Positions 40,730 through 49,292 of a stretch of 64,000 bases of DNA are shown here, piece by piece; position 1 is the stretch's first letter; the number at the start of each line of letters is the position of its first letter. The DNA lies in assembly GCA_001600355.1 (NCBI GenBank), contig BCJU01000003.1, positions 1,678,519 through 1,742,518 on the forward strand, given 5' to 3'. The position numbers and the translations under genes were made by a program. Under the pieces are notes generated by a model. That model searched no databases, was not told where the DNA came from, and saw only the letters and a program-made list of their open reading frames with translations. Source of the stretch: Meira nashicola. Lineage: Eukaryota; Basidiomycota; Exobasidiomycetes; Exobasidiales; Brachybasidiaceae.

Positions 40730-41715
40730 ATGCCAAACGGAACTGGTACTCGTCTTTATGTGGGCAATTTGGCCCCTGATACTCGGTATGTATGCGAAGA
40801 TAAAAGGGAATCAAATAGATAAGCTTAAATTGACATTGGTTTTCATAATTCAGAGAAAGCGATTTAGAAGATCTTTTCAAAGGATACGGAAAAATTGTCG
40901 ATCTTCGTTTGATGGGAAATTTTTGCTTCATCGAATGGGACAGACCTGAAGACGCAGAAGATATCATGAAAGACTTTAATGGAAAAAAGTTCATGGGTGA
41001 TAATTTGAAAATCGAATACGCAAAGGAAAGTCGCAAGAATCGGGATGGTCCGCAACGTGGTCCTCCTGGTGGTCCTGGTGGTCATGGCGGTTACGGTCCT
41101 CCTCCTCCAGGATATGGAGGATATGGTGGCGGTGGCGGTGGCTACGGTGGTTATTATGACTATTATGGTGGAGGTTACGGTGGAGGTTATGGCGGTGGTG
41201 GTGGTGGTGGTTACGGCGGCGGTCGCGGAGGTTATGGTCCACCAGGCTACGGTCCACCACATCAGCGTTACAACCACAACCAAAACCAACAAAGACGAGG
41301 CGATAATGTTCGCCGTGGTCAATTCCGTCTTATTGTTTCAAACTTGCCTCCAAACACTTCATGGCAAGATTTGAAAGATATCGGTCGTGAACATGGACGT
41401 ATCTCTTTCGCCGATGTTGATGCACAAAGACCAGAAAAGGGTGTAATCGAATATGACAATCCAGAAGATTATCAACGTGCTCTTGACCGTATCGAAGGCA
41501 TGGACTTGCGTGGTAACAAATTGCGTATCGATCCCGACCGTGCTGGACCTCCAACAGCTCCTGCAGGTGGTGAAGAGCGCGGCGGTCCTCCTCGTGACCG
41601 TTCTCGTTCTCCTGCACCTCGTCGTCGTGGCGGTGATGATGATCGTGAACCACCACCACGTCGTCATGACAGTCGTAGCCCACCACCACGCCGTGAAGCT
41701 ACTGATTGGGACTAA
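40730..41715 (+). CDS. SR protein with RRM and pseudo-RRM (Npl3/Srp2/SRSF-like)
   Basis: Exons 40730-40785 and 40854-41715 give 305 residues. RRM1 begins 'TRLYVGNLAPDTRESDLEDL' and has RNP1-like 'GNFCFIEW'. A Gly/Tyr-rich linker (about 90-180) of GGY and GGG repeats follows. RRM2 contains 'SWQDLKD', the heptapeptide that marks the pseudo-RRM of SRSF1-type SR proteins, in 'VSNLPPNTSWQDLKDIGREH'. The short tail has RSRSP and SRSPPPRR. Such proteins shape splicing and mRNA export and are imported by phosphorylation-dependent transport. The intron (GTATGT donor, 68 nt) splits Arg19. Codon use is biased toward highly expressed forms. Which fungal orthologue it is stays open. Confidence 0.88.
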
Positions 41716-43018
41716 AGCGTAGCAAAATTTACGACATCCAAGACTTACAACTAATATTAGGCGTTCATGTCCAGAATTGTTTGGTGCTTTACTGACCTTT
41801 TGCCCCCTATATAGCAAATGTGTTTCCTGGACTGCAATGGCATTTAGGAAGAACAAAGAGCTTGTCCCGGTTACCTTCGATGTACGCAAAATCTCCCGTC
41901 CTATTGTCCCTTCTTCCACTGCTTCTTCCCACGATATTTCTGTTTGACTTTCCGTATGGATGTCAGACAGAGAGAAAGGGGAGAACAGTGCAAATCCGAA
42001 AAAAAAATCAATTCAATGATTATATGGTCTTCAAATTGGGTTTCCGCTTTTCTGGAGCTTGTGTGGATTCGTGAATCGTTTTCATTTTGAGGTTGCTGTT
42101 CGTTCGATGGTCGTGCGTGTTTTTTTCTGGTGTTCGGCAGAAGGCCTAATAGATTTGTGGTCTTACTCTTCGTTACGAACGAGGTAGGATTTGGCTTAGG
42201 AAGGACGTGAGGCAGTAAGGGAACAGTTGCGTCCAGATGCAGCATCATCAAATATTAGAGTGGAAAGAATGCGTAGAACGACGTTTGGGAGATACTTGGC
42301 GGACGGTGGACTTTTTTTTCTGGAATTTGTTTTGGCGTGGACTTTGTATGGTCGTAGAGTCTCGATTTGTGATCGAAAGGCCAATGACGTCCGAGGTTCA
42401 CATTTTAATAAGATTGCTTAGGAGGAGGATGGATCAGTTCTTGATTATTGCAAGGAAGGTGAATTTGGAGTAGTGGACCAATGTAGAGTGCAAAGAGGGT
42501 CAAGTCGGAACATGGACAGGAACGTCTTCTGCTATGTTCGATGAAAGGAGTTTTTGCTGGCTACACCATTAAACATAAGTAGTGAAACTTTATCTGGAGG
42601 GGAGCTGGACACAGCCAGATGGCATAAAAGGCAAATTTACTCAATTCCCTCTTTGTAATTCATGAGACGATCAAAGCAGTATTTTCCTTTGTCGTAATTA
42701 AACAAATAGACGTCGCAAGGGTACATTTTCAAAATCTGACAATTCTCTCCACTGTACAGTGTGTCCTTCAATGGACCTTTCTTTGGTTTGGATGAATATG
42801 GTAAGTGCACGATCTAGGGTAGGTATACATATTAATGGAGATGCATTGCTTGGATTAGAGGTAATCCTATTGAGGTAATTTCATGTATTGATACAAAGAT
42901 AGAGTAAAATTGCAATAAGATGGGTATGCATGTATATGTACGTGTATGAAAAGGTACAAATGGCAGACGAAAAGAGGTGTAGAATTGAATATTTCCAGAT
43001 GTGTAAAAAGAGGTGGTA
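41716..43018. other. 1.3-kb gap between two convergent genes, no coding sequence recognised
   Basis: The SR gene and TAF2 point at each other here, yet 1.3 kb separates their stops, compared with 74-170 bp at most other convergent pairs in this window. The plus strand is G/T-rich over about 42050-42480. Short open frames exist on both strands (up to 116 codons) but none resembles a known family and they overlap one another. It may be a long 3' UTR, a non-coding RNA or a very diverged gene. I see no tRNA, 5S or snRNA signature. Confidence 0.4.
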
Positions 43019-46000
43019 TCATTTCTTCTGCCTCTTTGCCGAAGAATTGCCTGCAGCCATGTCAGAGCTCAACCCGTTTGCTTTTCGTTTAGCTAAGCCA
43101 TATTTCGATCGAATTTCAGACCACAATTTATCATATTGCTTTTCAAACGCTTTTGCCGTTGCAAGAATATCATCCACATCTGCGTTGAATGTAAAACAAT
43201 TTTGTAGCATCAATCGAATATCCGCATCGAATTCATACAATGTTCCATATTGTCCAGCAGTAAGCTTTTTTCCAATCGTTTCCAAATCCCTTGCATTTTT
43301 CTTTGGAATGATGTCATGATAGTGAGGAATTTGTAATGCAATGGGGTCGACAGGTTGCAAGAATATAAAGGCTTCAGGGATATTAGTCAATTTTTTCAAT
43401 AATGCTTGCAATGTTTTGATCTCGCCTGGTTCGAGTTTCAAGATAGATGCAATGCGCCATTCTCTTTCAAATGCTGCTTCGACCGCATCAGTAAGTTGAA
43501 TGGGAATGGTTGTTGGCGGATTATACTGTCTGCAATTGGCAAAGATTAATTCCATATCCGATTTAAATTGACCCATTGTAGAGTATTTGCCTTCATTTAG
43601 CTTTTCTGTCATTGTGCCCAGATCCATAGGATGTTTGATCTCATCAAGATAAGTTGGCGCACCATCACGTACCGGATCTACAGGTTGTAGAAAAATTCCA
43701 GCTTCGGGCATCTTTTTCAATGTTTGCAATAAAGCTTTACATTTCTTCGTTTGAATGGGTAGACTTTCCACATTGCCGGTACCGTTTGCACTTTTTGATC
43801 CATTTGCTAGCTTCACGCTTGGAGATCTAGATGCGATGGGCGATCTAGCCTTTTCTCGTACAACGACAGGAGAGGAAGTTCGAGATCTGTGAGCAGCGGG
43901 CGAAGGTGTTCTGGAGAAATGACTTTCTTCAACAACTTTCGATGATGCTCGTGCATTCTGCGGCTTGGGTGTTGGTTGTTTAACATCTGGCTCGTAAGCC
44001 CGATCGGCAGGTGTAGGAGAATCCTCACTTTGTGCATTATCAGTAGACAGTCTTGGTTTAAGCTTGATCTTCAATCCAGCTCGAGCAGGTGCAGCAGGAG
44101 GCGCCATAGGCATTTTCACTTGTACCTCTTGAGATTCGGGAGCGGGAGAAGCTTCTTCAGCTTCAGCAGATTCGCGAATCTCTGGAGTTTCTTCTGCATT
44201 TGCATTGCCATTAGTAGCTGCCATATTGTTGGCCGCTGCATGTGCCAGCGTCTTTGTGATACGATTCCATAAGGTTTGAAATTCACGATTAAGAGAATTA
44301 GCAGAAGTGTGAACGAATGCTTTTGGATCTGGAGTATATTGTTTTGCGTTGTTGATGACTAATTCGAAATCTTCTTTAAACTCGAATCGATCCTTATACA
44401 TTCCTTCGTTCAACTTGTTTTCGATACTGCTTAAATCCATTGGGTTTTGAATCACATTGAAGTAATCAGGAACTTTATCACGAACTGGATCGACAGGTTT
44501 GCGGAACAATGATGAATGTTTGCTGTTTTGCAACCTCTTGAGTGCATTCCGACATGCTGTCAAATCTGTCAATGTCATACCAGAAGCTTGTCCAGGCGCA
44601 GCAGGCTTGACTTTCTTCTTCTTTACCGGAGCAGCAGGTGTGGCAGATACTTTGTCCTCGAATGCCACTCTTGGAGTTGCTTCGGTACGAACAAGTTTGA
44701 TTTTTGGAGTTCCAGATTCTGTTCGTTGTTTTGCCGATGATGCTTGTTCTACTTGTTCGGCAAGTGATGGCATCCGTACACGAACAGAAAGTTTCGGTTG
44801 GAAAGGAACTTCATGCTCTTCGCTAGGTTTGAATAATAATTCGCCCAATTTCAACAAAGCCCAACGTTCTCCGATATCGACGCCGGGATGAAGTATGGCC
44901 TCCAAGAAGCCTTCGCGAACGCTTGCCGATCGTCCAACTTCTTTACGAATGATCTTCAAAGATTCATCCAATTGTTGTTCTTCTGTTTTTCCGTTTGGAC
45001 TTTCATCAATGACAGCTCTATCGCGATTCTCTCCAACGGCAACAAAGACGGCCATTGACTGACAAATCGAGCGAGCAAGCGCACGTTTTACTGCACGGCT
45101 CTCATCTGACCGCAAAAGGGCAAAAAAGTATCGGGTGAGTATCTTGTGTTGCAATCCATGAATCAATAATAGATAGTCAAGGGCAGCAATACGTAGCGAG
45201 GTATAATTGCCTTGACGAGTGTAAGAATGAAGGAGCGGAAGATTGACGGGAGTAATGTTGGCTAGCATCAAATTTCCTTGGAAGTCTAGACATGACATGC
45301 TGACGACATTGTGAAATGATGGAACGAGTCGATCAAGCTCTTGGAATCGTTCTACCTCTTGGCGTGCAGATGCCAAGAGCATGTCGTCATCGATGGCAGA
45401 AGGATCCTCGTTTGCAGGAACATATTGACCCCAATGAGAATCAAGCGGCACGAATGCATGAGCAAGACAACTGATGAGACCGGCGATATAAAAATCATCA
45501 ACAAAGCGATTTTTGGAATTATCATTGTATCGTAAAAGGTTGATGATGAACCGTTTGACTTGCGGTAAACTTCTGCCGTGTTGGTTGCGTACATTACTGA
45601 TTGCTTGAATGAGTGCACGCTTCACAAAATAATCTGCATAATCAGAAAAATCATTTGCCTTTGGAATGGAGGGCGCATCCAGATCAGTGTTGTTTGAGGT
45701 CTCGTGACAATATGAAGTTCTGAAAAGCATCAATAAGTGAAACAAACCAAGATAATCGAGAGATTTGAGCGCACATCCTACCAGCTGATGAATTGCTTCT
45801 ATTCGGATCCGGAAAAAGTATTTCGTGACAAGCACTGTACGCGTGAGCATTGAACTTGCGATAGCATTTGGCGTCCTTCCGAGAGCTTGAATTGCAGCTG
45901 CTTGTGCAACAACATCCCTATCACGCTGTAATTGAGAAACCCACATGTAATCCTTTTGATCAAATTGTATATGAGCGATCCACTCAAAATCTGCGTCCAT

Positions 46001-47977
46001 ACGAATCCATTCATAAGGGGCTGAAGACATTTGCGCTTCTTCCTCTTCCGTCCAATCAGCAACCCGCCACTTCTCACGCTGCTCTTCTTCTTCCCACATT
46101 CCCAAACCGAACCCCAAATCCATCAAAGAGATATCTTCTTGAGCACCTTCATCACCTTCAGCTGCAGCTTTGGCAGCGGCTTGCCTACTCTTGAAACGTT
46201 TGGTATTTCGCCTGACACGCTTATATTTTGTATTGAAAGGTACTTCGAATCTTCTTTGAGCATCATTCATATCAAAGACGTGCTCGTAAGGCGTTCCATC
46301 TGCTTCATGAATTCGAACAGTCATTTGACCTTCGAATAACTGAACAGGATTTGACCCGGCTGCTTCTAGCGGATTCCTTTGGGCATAATCCCAACTTGGC
46401 GTATATTGGTGAAAATTGAACTCAATTAAAAGCTTCTTCTTGTTGAAATTGGCATTACAGACAAACGTCGGACAGCCGCTGCCATAGATCCATTGTTCGG
46501 AAAAACGTCGTAATTCGATCCCGCTCACTTTGCGGCAAGTTCGTAAAAAGTTACTGGTGCTCAAAGTAGCATTCACCATCTCTCCAGTAATGGCTTGCAA
46601 AAAGACTTTTGGAATGGCACGACCTAGACCAAGTGTTGCACCTGCTTTGCACAATCTCCTGTCAAGGATATGAAGAACCAGCGGAGCCTTCAAATTAATG
46701 AAAGAGATATAATCTTCTTCAGGTGCTTCTTGTCTGCCGGAGATATACAATGGTGGCATGCCAATATCCCAAGTCAATAACCGATCACAATCCTTCTTGA
46801 GCCTAAAACGGTATTCATTATTTCCGAGCAGGCGACGCATGAACAGACCAGAAATGTAAAGGCTTAATCCATTAATCAGCCAAGTATCTGACCATGTTTT
46901 TTGAATAATGTTGATCCCGATCCATTGAAATGCCACACAATGACTCAGAATTTGACGTGTTTCTAAAGCTTGATCGATGACAGTTGGTGGATGTAGCAAA
47001 TCACTTGAGCAGATTGCGAGTGTGGACGTGTTATGAACATCATGAATAGGTTCATCAACGAATACAACTGACATTGAACCAAACGGATAAGAACCAAATT
47101 CTCTGCTATAGAAATCTAAAGCTTGATGAACCACAGCCACACTGTTGAACATCTCCTCTTCTCGGCCTGGCAAGCAAAATGCTACCGCACGTCCACTTGG
47201 CTCATCTCGCTTTGCTAGAGGGATATCATACATCACGAATGGCCCTGCAGCGAAACCGATATGCTGAGCAGACGTGGCGGATGCTTGTGAAAAGTAGAAG
47301 ATGCTCTTGTTCGAATTGTGCGGATGAATGACCTTTTCGATCAAATCTCCGGATGCGATCACTGTCATCATTTCACCGTCCAATGTTTTGGGTACAATGA
47401 ATTCCAATTCCCACGTACATCGTTCCCATAAGCTGTCGACACATGGAAGCCAAGACCTAGTCGCATCGGGGCCGGTTGCTGAGGTGAATATATGAGGAAT
47501 TCTGTGAGGTGCTTCATCAGATGGCATAACAATTTGCACAGCTTCTTTCGGGTCTGTGATTGTATAATAAATACGGACAGGGATAGGAACGAAATCAGAA
47601 GCTGCATCTTGATTTGTTTCCTGCACGACATCAAAAGGAAGAAGAACGTCCAATTCACCGCCTGCTCCATCACTAGAAGCAGCAAAGAGTTTGCGCTTCA
47701 GCTCAGGATATTTGTGTACATCCTTCTCGGATAAGACTATATTGGAAGAATGGTCAACGATTGAAAACTCAGCATCTTGTCCAGAACATGTGATACGTTG
47801 AACATGAACTTGTTTTGCATTTAGGTGAAGCGTTTTGAGGTATTTATCATTGGGAGATATTATCAATTCAGTATAACCTTGGATGATCACATTATTTTGC
47901 GATGTGAATGACAATTCCAACGCCACCTTTTGATGACTAACGGAAAAGCCTCTCCCAAGTCCATCGGCTCGTTGCAT
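43019..47977 (-). CDS. TAF2: TFIID subunit TAF2 with three C-terminal bromodomains
   Basis: This 1652-residue protein is TAF2, the M1-aminopeptidase-like subunit of TFIID that contacts promoter DNA. The peptidase part is recognisable ('SWLPCVDSLWERCTWELEFI', 'QWIYGSGCPTFVCN') but dead: HExxH is replaced by 'SHCVAFQW' and GAMEN by 'TSTLAICSS'. Three bromodomain-like segments follow at about 1134-1245, 1415-1520 and 1525-1640. Each has a 'PVDP' ZA-loop motif. BD1 has 'PMDLSSIENKLNEG' but 'AKQYTPDP' with Thr where the acetyl-lysine Asn should be. BD2 has 'PMDLGTMTEKL' and 'NCRQYNPP'. BD3 has 'ARDLETIGKKL' and 'NCFTFNAD'. A basic linker with SRTSSPVV-like repeats joins BD1 to BD2. One exon. Confidence 0.92.
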   Translation of the reverse strand: MQRADGLGRGFSVSHQKVALELSFTSQNNVIIQGYTELIISPNDKYLKTLHLNAKQVHVQRITCSGQDAEFSIVDHSSNIVLSEKDVHKYPELKRKLFAASSDGAGGELDVLLPFDVVQETNQDAASDFVPIPVRIYYTITDPKEAVQIVMPSDEAPHRIPHIFTSATGPDATRSWLPCVDSLWERCTWELEFIVPKTLDGEMMTVIASGDLIEKVIHPHNSNKSIFYFSQASATSAQHIGFAAGPFVMYDIPLAKRDEPSGRAVAFCLPGREEEMFNSVAVVHQALDFYSREFGSYPFGSMSVVFVDEPIHDVHNTSTLAICSSDLLHPPTVIDQALETRQILSHCVAFQWIGINIIQKTWSDTWLINGLSLYISGLFMRRLLGNNEYRFRLKKDCDRLLTWDIGMPPLYISGRQEAPEEDYISFINLKAPLVLHILDRRLCKAGATLGLGRAIPKVFLQAITGEMVNATLSTSNFLRTCRKVSGIELRRFSEQWIYGSGCPTFVCNANFNKKKLLIEFNFHQYTPSWDYAQRNPLEAAGSNPVQLFEGQMTVRIHEADGTPYEHVFDMNDAQRRFEVPFNTKYKRVRRNTKRFKSRQAAAKAAAEGDEGAQEDISLMDLGFGLGMWEEEEQREKWRVADWTEEEEAQMSSAPYEWIRMDADFEWIAHIQFDQKDYMWVSQLQRDRDVVAQAAAIQALGRTPNAIASSMLTRTVLVTKYFFRIRIEAIHQLVGCALKSLDYLGLFHLLMLFRTSYCHETSNNTDLDAPSIPKANDFSDYADYFVKRALIQAISNVRNQHGRSLPQVKRFIINLLRYNDNSKNRFVDDFYIAGLISCLAHAFVPLDSHWGQYVPANEDPSAIDDDMLLASARQEVERFQELDRLVPSFHNVVSMSCLDFQGNLMLANITPVNLPLLHSYTRQGNYTSLRIAALDYLLLIHGLQHKILTRYFFALLRSDESRAVKRALARSICQSMAVFVAVGENRDRAVIDESPNGKTEEQQLDESLKIIRKEVGRSASVREGFLEAILHPGVDIGERWALLKLGELLFKPSEEHEVPFQPKLSVRVRMPSLAEQVEQASSAKQRTESGTPKIKLVRTEATPRVAFEDKVSATPAAPVKKKKVKPAAPGQASGMTLTDLTACRNALKRLQNSKHSSLFRKPVDPVRDKVPDYFNVIQNPMDLSSIENKLNEGMYKDRFEFKEDFELVINNAKQYTPDPKAFVHTSANSLNREFQTLWNRITKTLAHAAANNMAATNGNANAEETPEIRESAEAEEASPAPESQEVQVKMPMAPPAAPARAGLKIKLKPRLSTDNAQSEDSPTPADRAYEPDVKQPTPKPQNARASSKVVEESHFSRTPSPAAHRSRTSSPVVVREKARSPIASRSPSVKLANGSKSANGTGNVESLPIQTKKCKALLQTLKKMPEAGIFLQPVDPVRDGAPTYLDEIKHPMDLGTMTEKLNEGKYSTMGQFKSDMELIFANCRQYNPPTTIPIQLTDAVEAAFEREWRIASILKLEPGEIKTLQALLKKLTNIPEAFIFLQPVDPIALQIPHYHDIIPKKNARDLETIGKKLTAGQYGTLYEFDADIRLMLQNCFTFNADVDDILATAKAFEKQYDKLWSEIRSKYGLAKRKANGLSSDMAAGNSSAKRQKK

Positions 47978-49292
47978 ATTGTACTTTGATCGAAAAGGTC
48001 GATCTTACAGCCGATGATTGACGAATGAATGTTGGTGGTGGTGGTGGTGATGCTGCATATATGCGATCATCAAGGCAGCATCTATTGTTTTTTGCGAGAG
48101 TGAGAGAAAGGGAAATGGAAGATGATTCGATAGAGGTAGAAAAGATGAACAAAAGAATAGCGGAGAGTTCAAATATTGAATGCGATGGGTGCCCTAATTT
48201 TTGTCCACTTTGCTCAACCCGTCTCTTTTACACAGAGCGCTTTGGCACTGCACCCTACAACCGGGTTTTACAAAAGAGACTTCACACGCGTTTTTTTCCA
48301 AAATGTATTCTTAAACTTCGCAACCATGATCAATGGAAGAAGGGTTGAAGAAATAAGTGTCACGCCAAAGAGATGTATGAGACAGAAGGAAGGCTAAGCT
48401 TGAGAAGTTCTAATTGAATGTCACCAAAGTCTAATGCTGTCGATCTGTTGTGGCACTGTGAGCCTAATTTCTCTTTTCTTTTAAAGCCAGATAGGCCCGA
48501 AAGAGACTGATAACAAATATCAAAATTGAGCTAGAATCGAAACTTAGACCAAATGCATTTCATAATCTGCTCATACGCTTTGCTTGGTAAACAATGAATG
48601 ACACTCATCCGGGCTATCAAGGTCATGTGAATGACATTCGTTCTATGTTCACGAAGCAAGAGGCGTAATGTTGGCGTTTTTAGTGCATGTATCTTTTGGC
48701 ACGCGTTGCGCCTTGCTGGACGAAGACGCATCTCCCTAAACCTTGCCTATGAATTTCGCCCTTTTTTTTAGCTTCTCCCTGTCTCTTGAAATAACTTATA
48801 CGATCGCCCTTGCTTTACGCCTGTCTTTCTCTTGGGCAAAGTGCCACATCGTACCCGCATAAACATTTTAAGGCGGATCTGCACGCTTTACATCATTTCT
48901 CTTTGCATATTCAAACATCTTTACACCATTCTCATAAAGAAGAATTCTGTATTGCAGTACTTCACAGTCATCTTTGCGACCACGATCTCTTTTCCTTACT
49001 GGGCAAGGCTATTTTTTTACCCTGTACATTTCCCAATTCACTGGAAATCATTGGAGAAGACTCTTTGTGCACTTGGAAAGATTCAAGTTTCGTTTCTCAA
49101 TTGGTCTGGACATTACACGATAATAAAAAAGGCGCAATTATATGCAGCTTTGGTGACAGGTTTCGCCTTTCTTTTCTCTCGACTCTATCAATTGCCCTAG
49201 AGGCAGACAATCGCTCAAAAAACCTGTAAAGTAGAATTCAGTTTAAAGGGGGCAATTATCTCTCAATACTTCCAACTTCTTGCCTTCTCACC
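47978..49292. other. 1.3-kb divergent region between TAF2 and KEX2, no gene supported
   Basis: A stretch with a (GGT)n run near 48032 and ACGCGT at 48286 and 48701. An open frame of 139 codons begins at 48810 and another overlaps it, but neither has a domain, intron or family resemblance, and both are probably chance. The last ~80 bp (T/C-rich, then ACC before the ATG) are the KEX2 leader. Confidence 0.45.

Noticed and set aside
40864..41919. Several antisense open frames (Thr-, His- or Arg-rich) over the SR gene.
   Set aside because: They are shadows of the Gly/Tyr and RS repeats, with no independent signals.
41901..42473. Overlapping open frames of 64-116 codons on both strands in the SR/TAF2 gap.
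   Set aside because: They overlap each other and show no domain or splice consistency; left as a possible non-coding region.
48810..49229. 139-codon open frame between TAF2 and KEX2.
   Set aside because: It overlaps another frame of similar length, has no recognised motif and no family resemblance.
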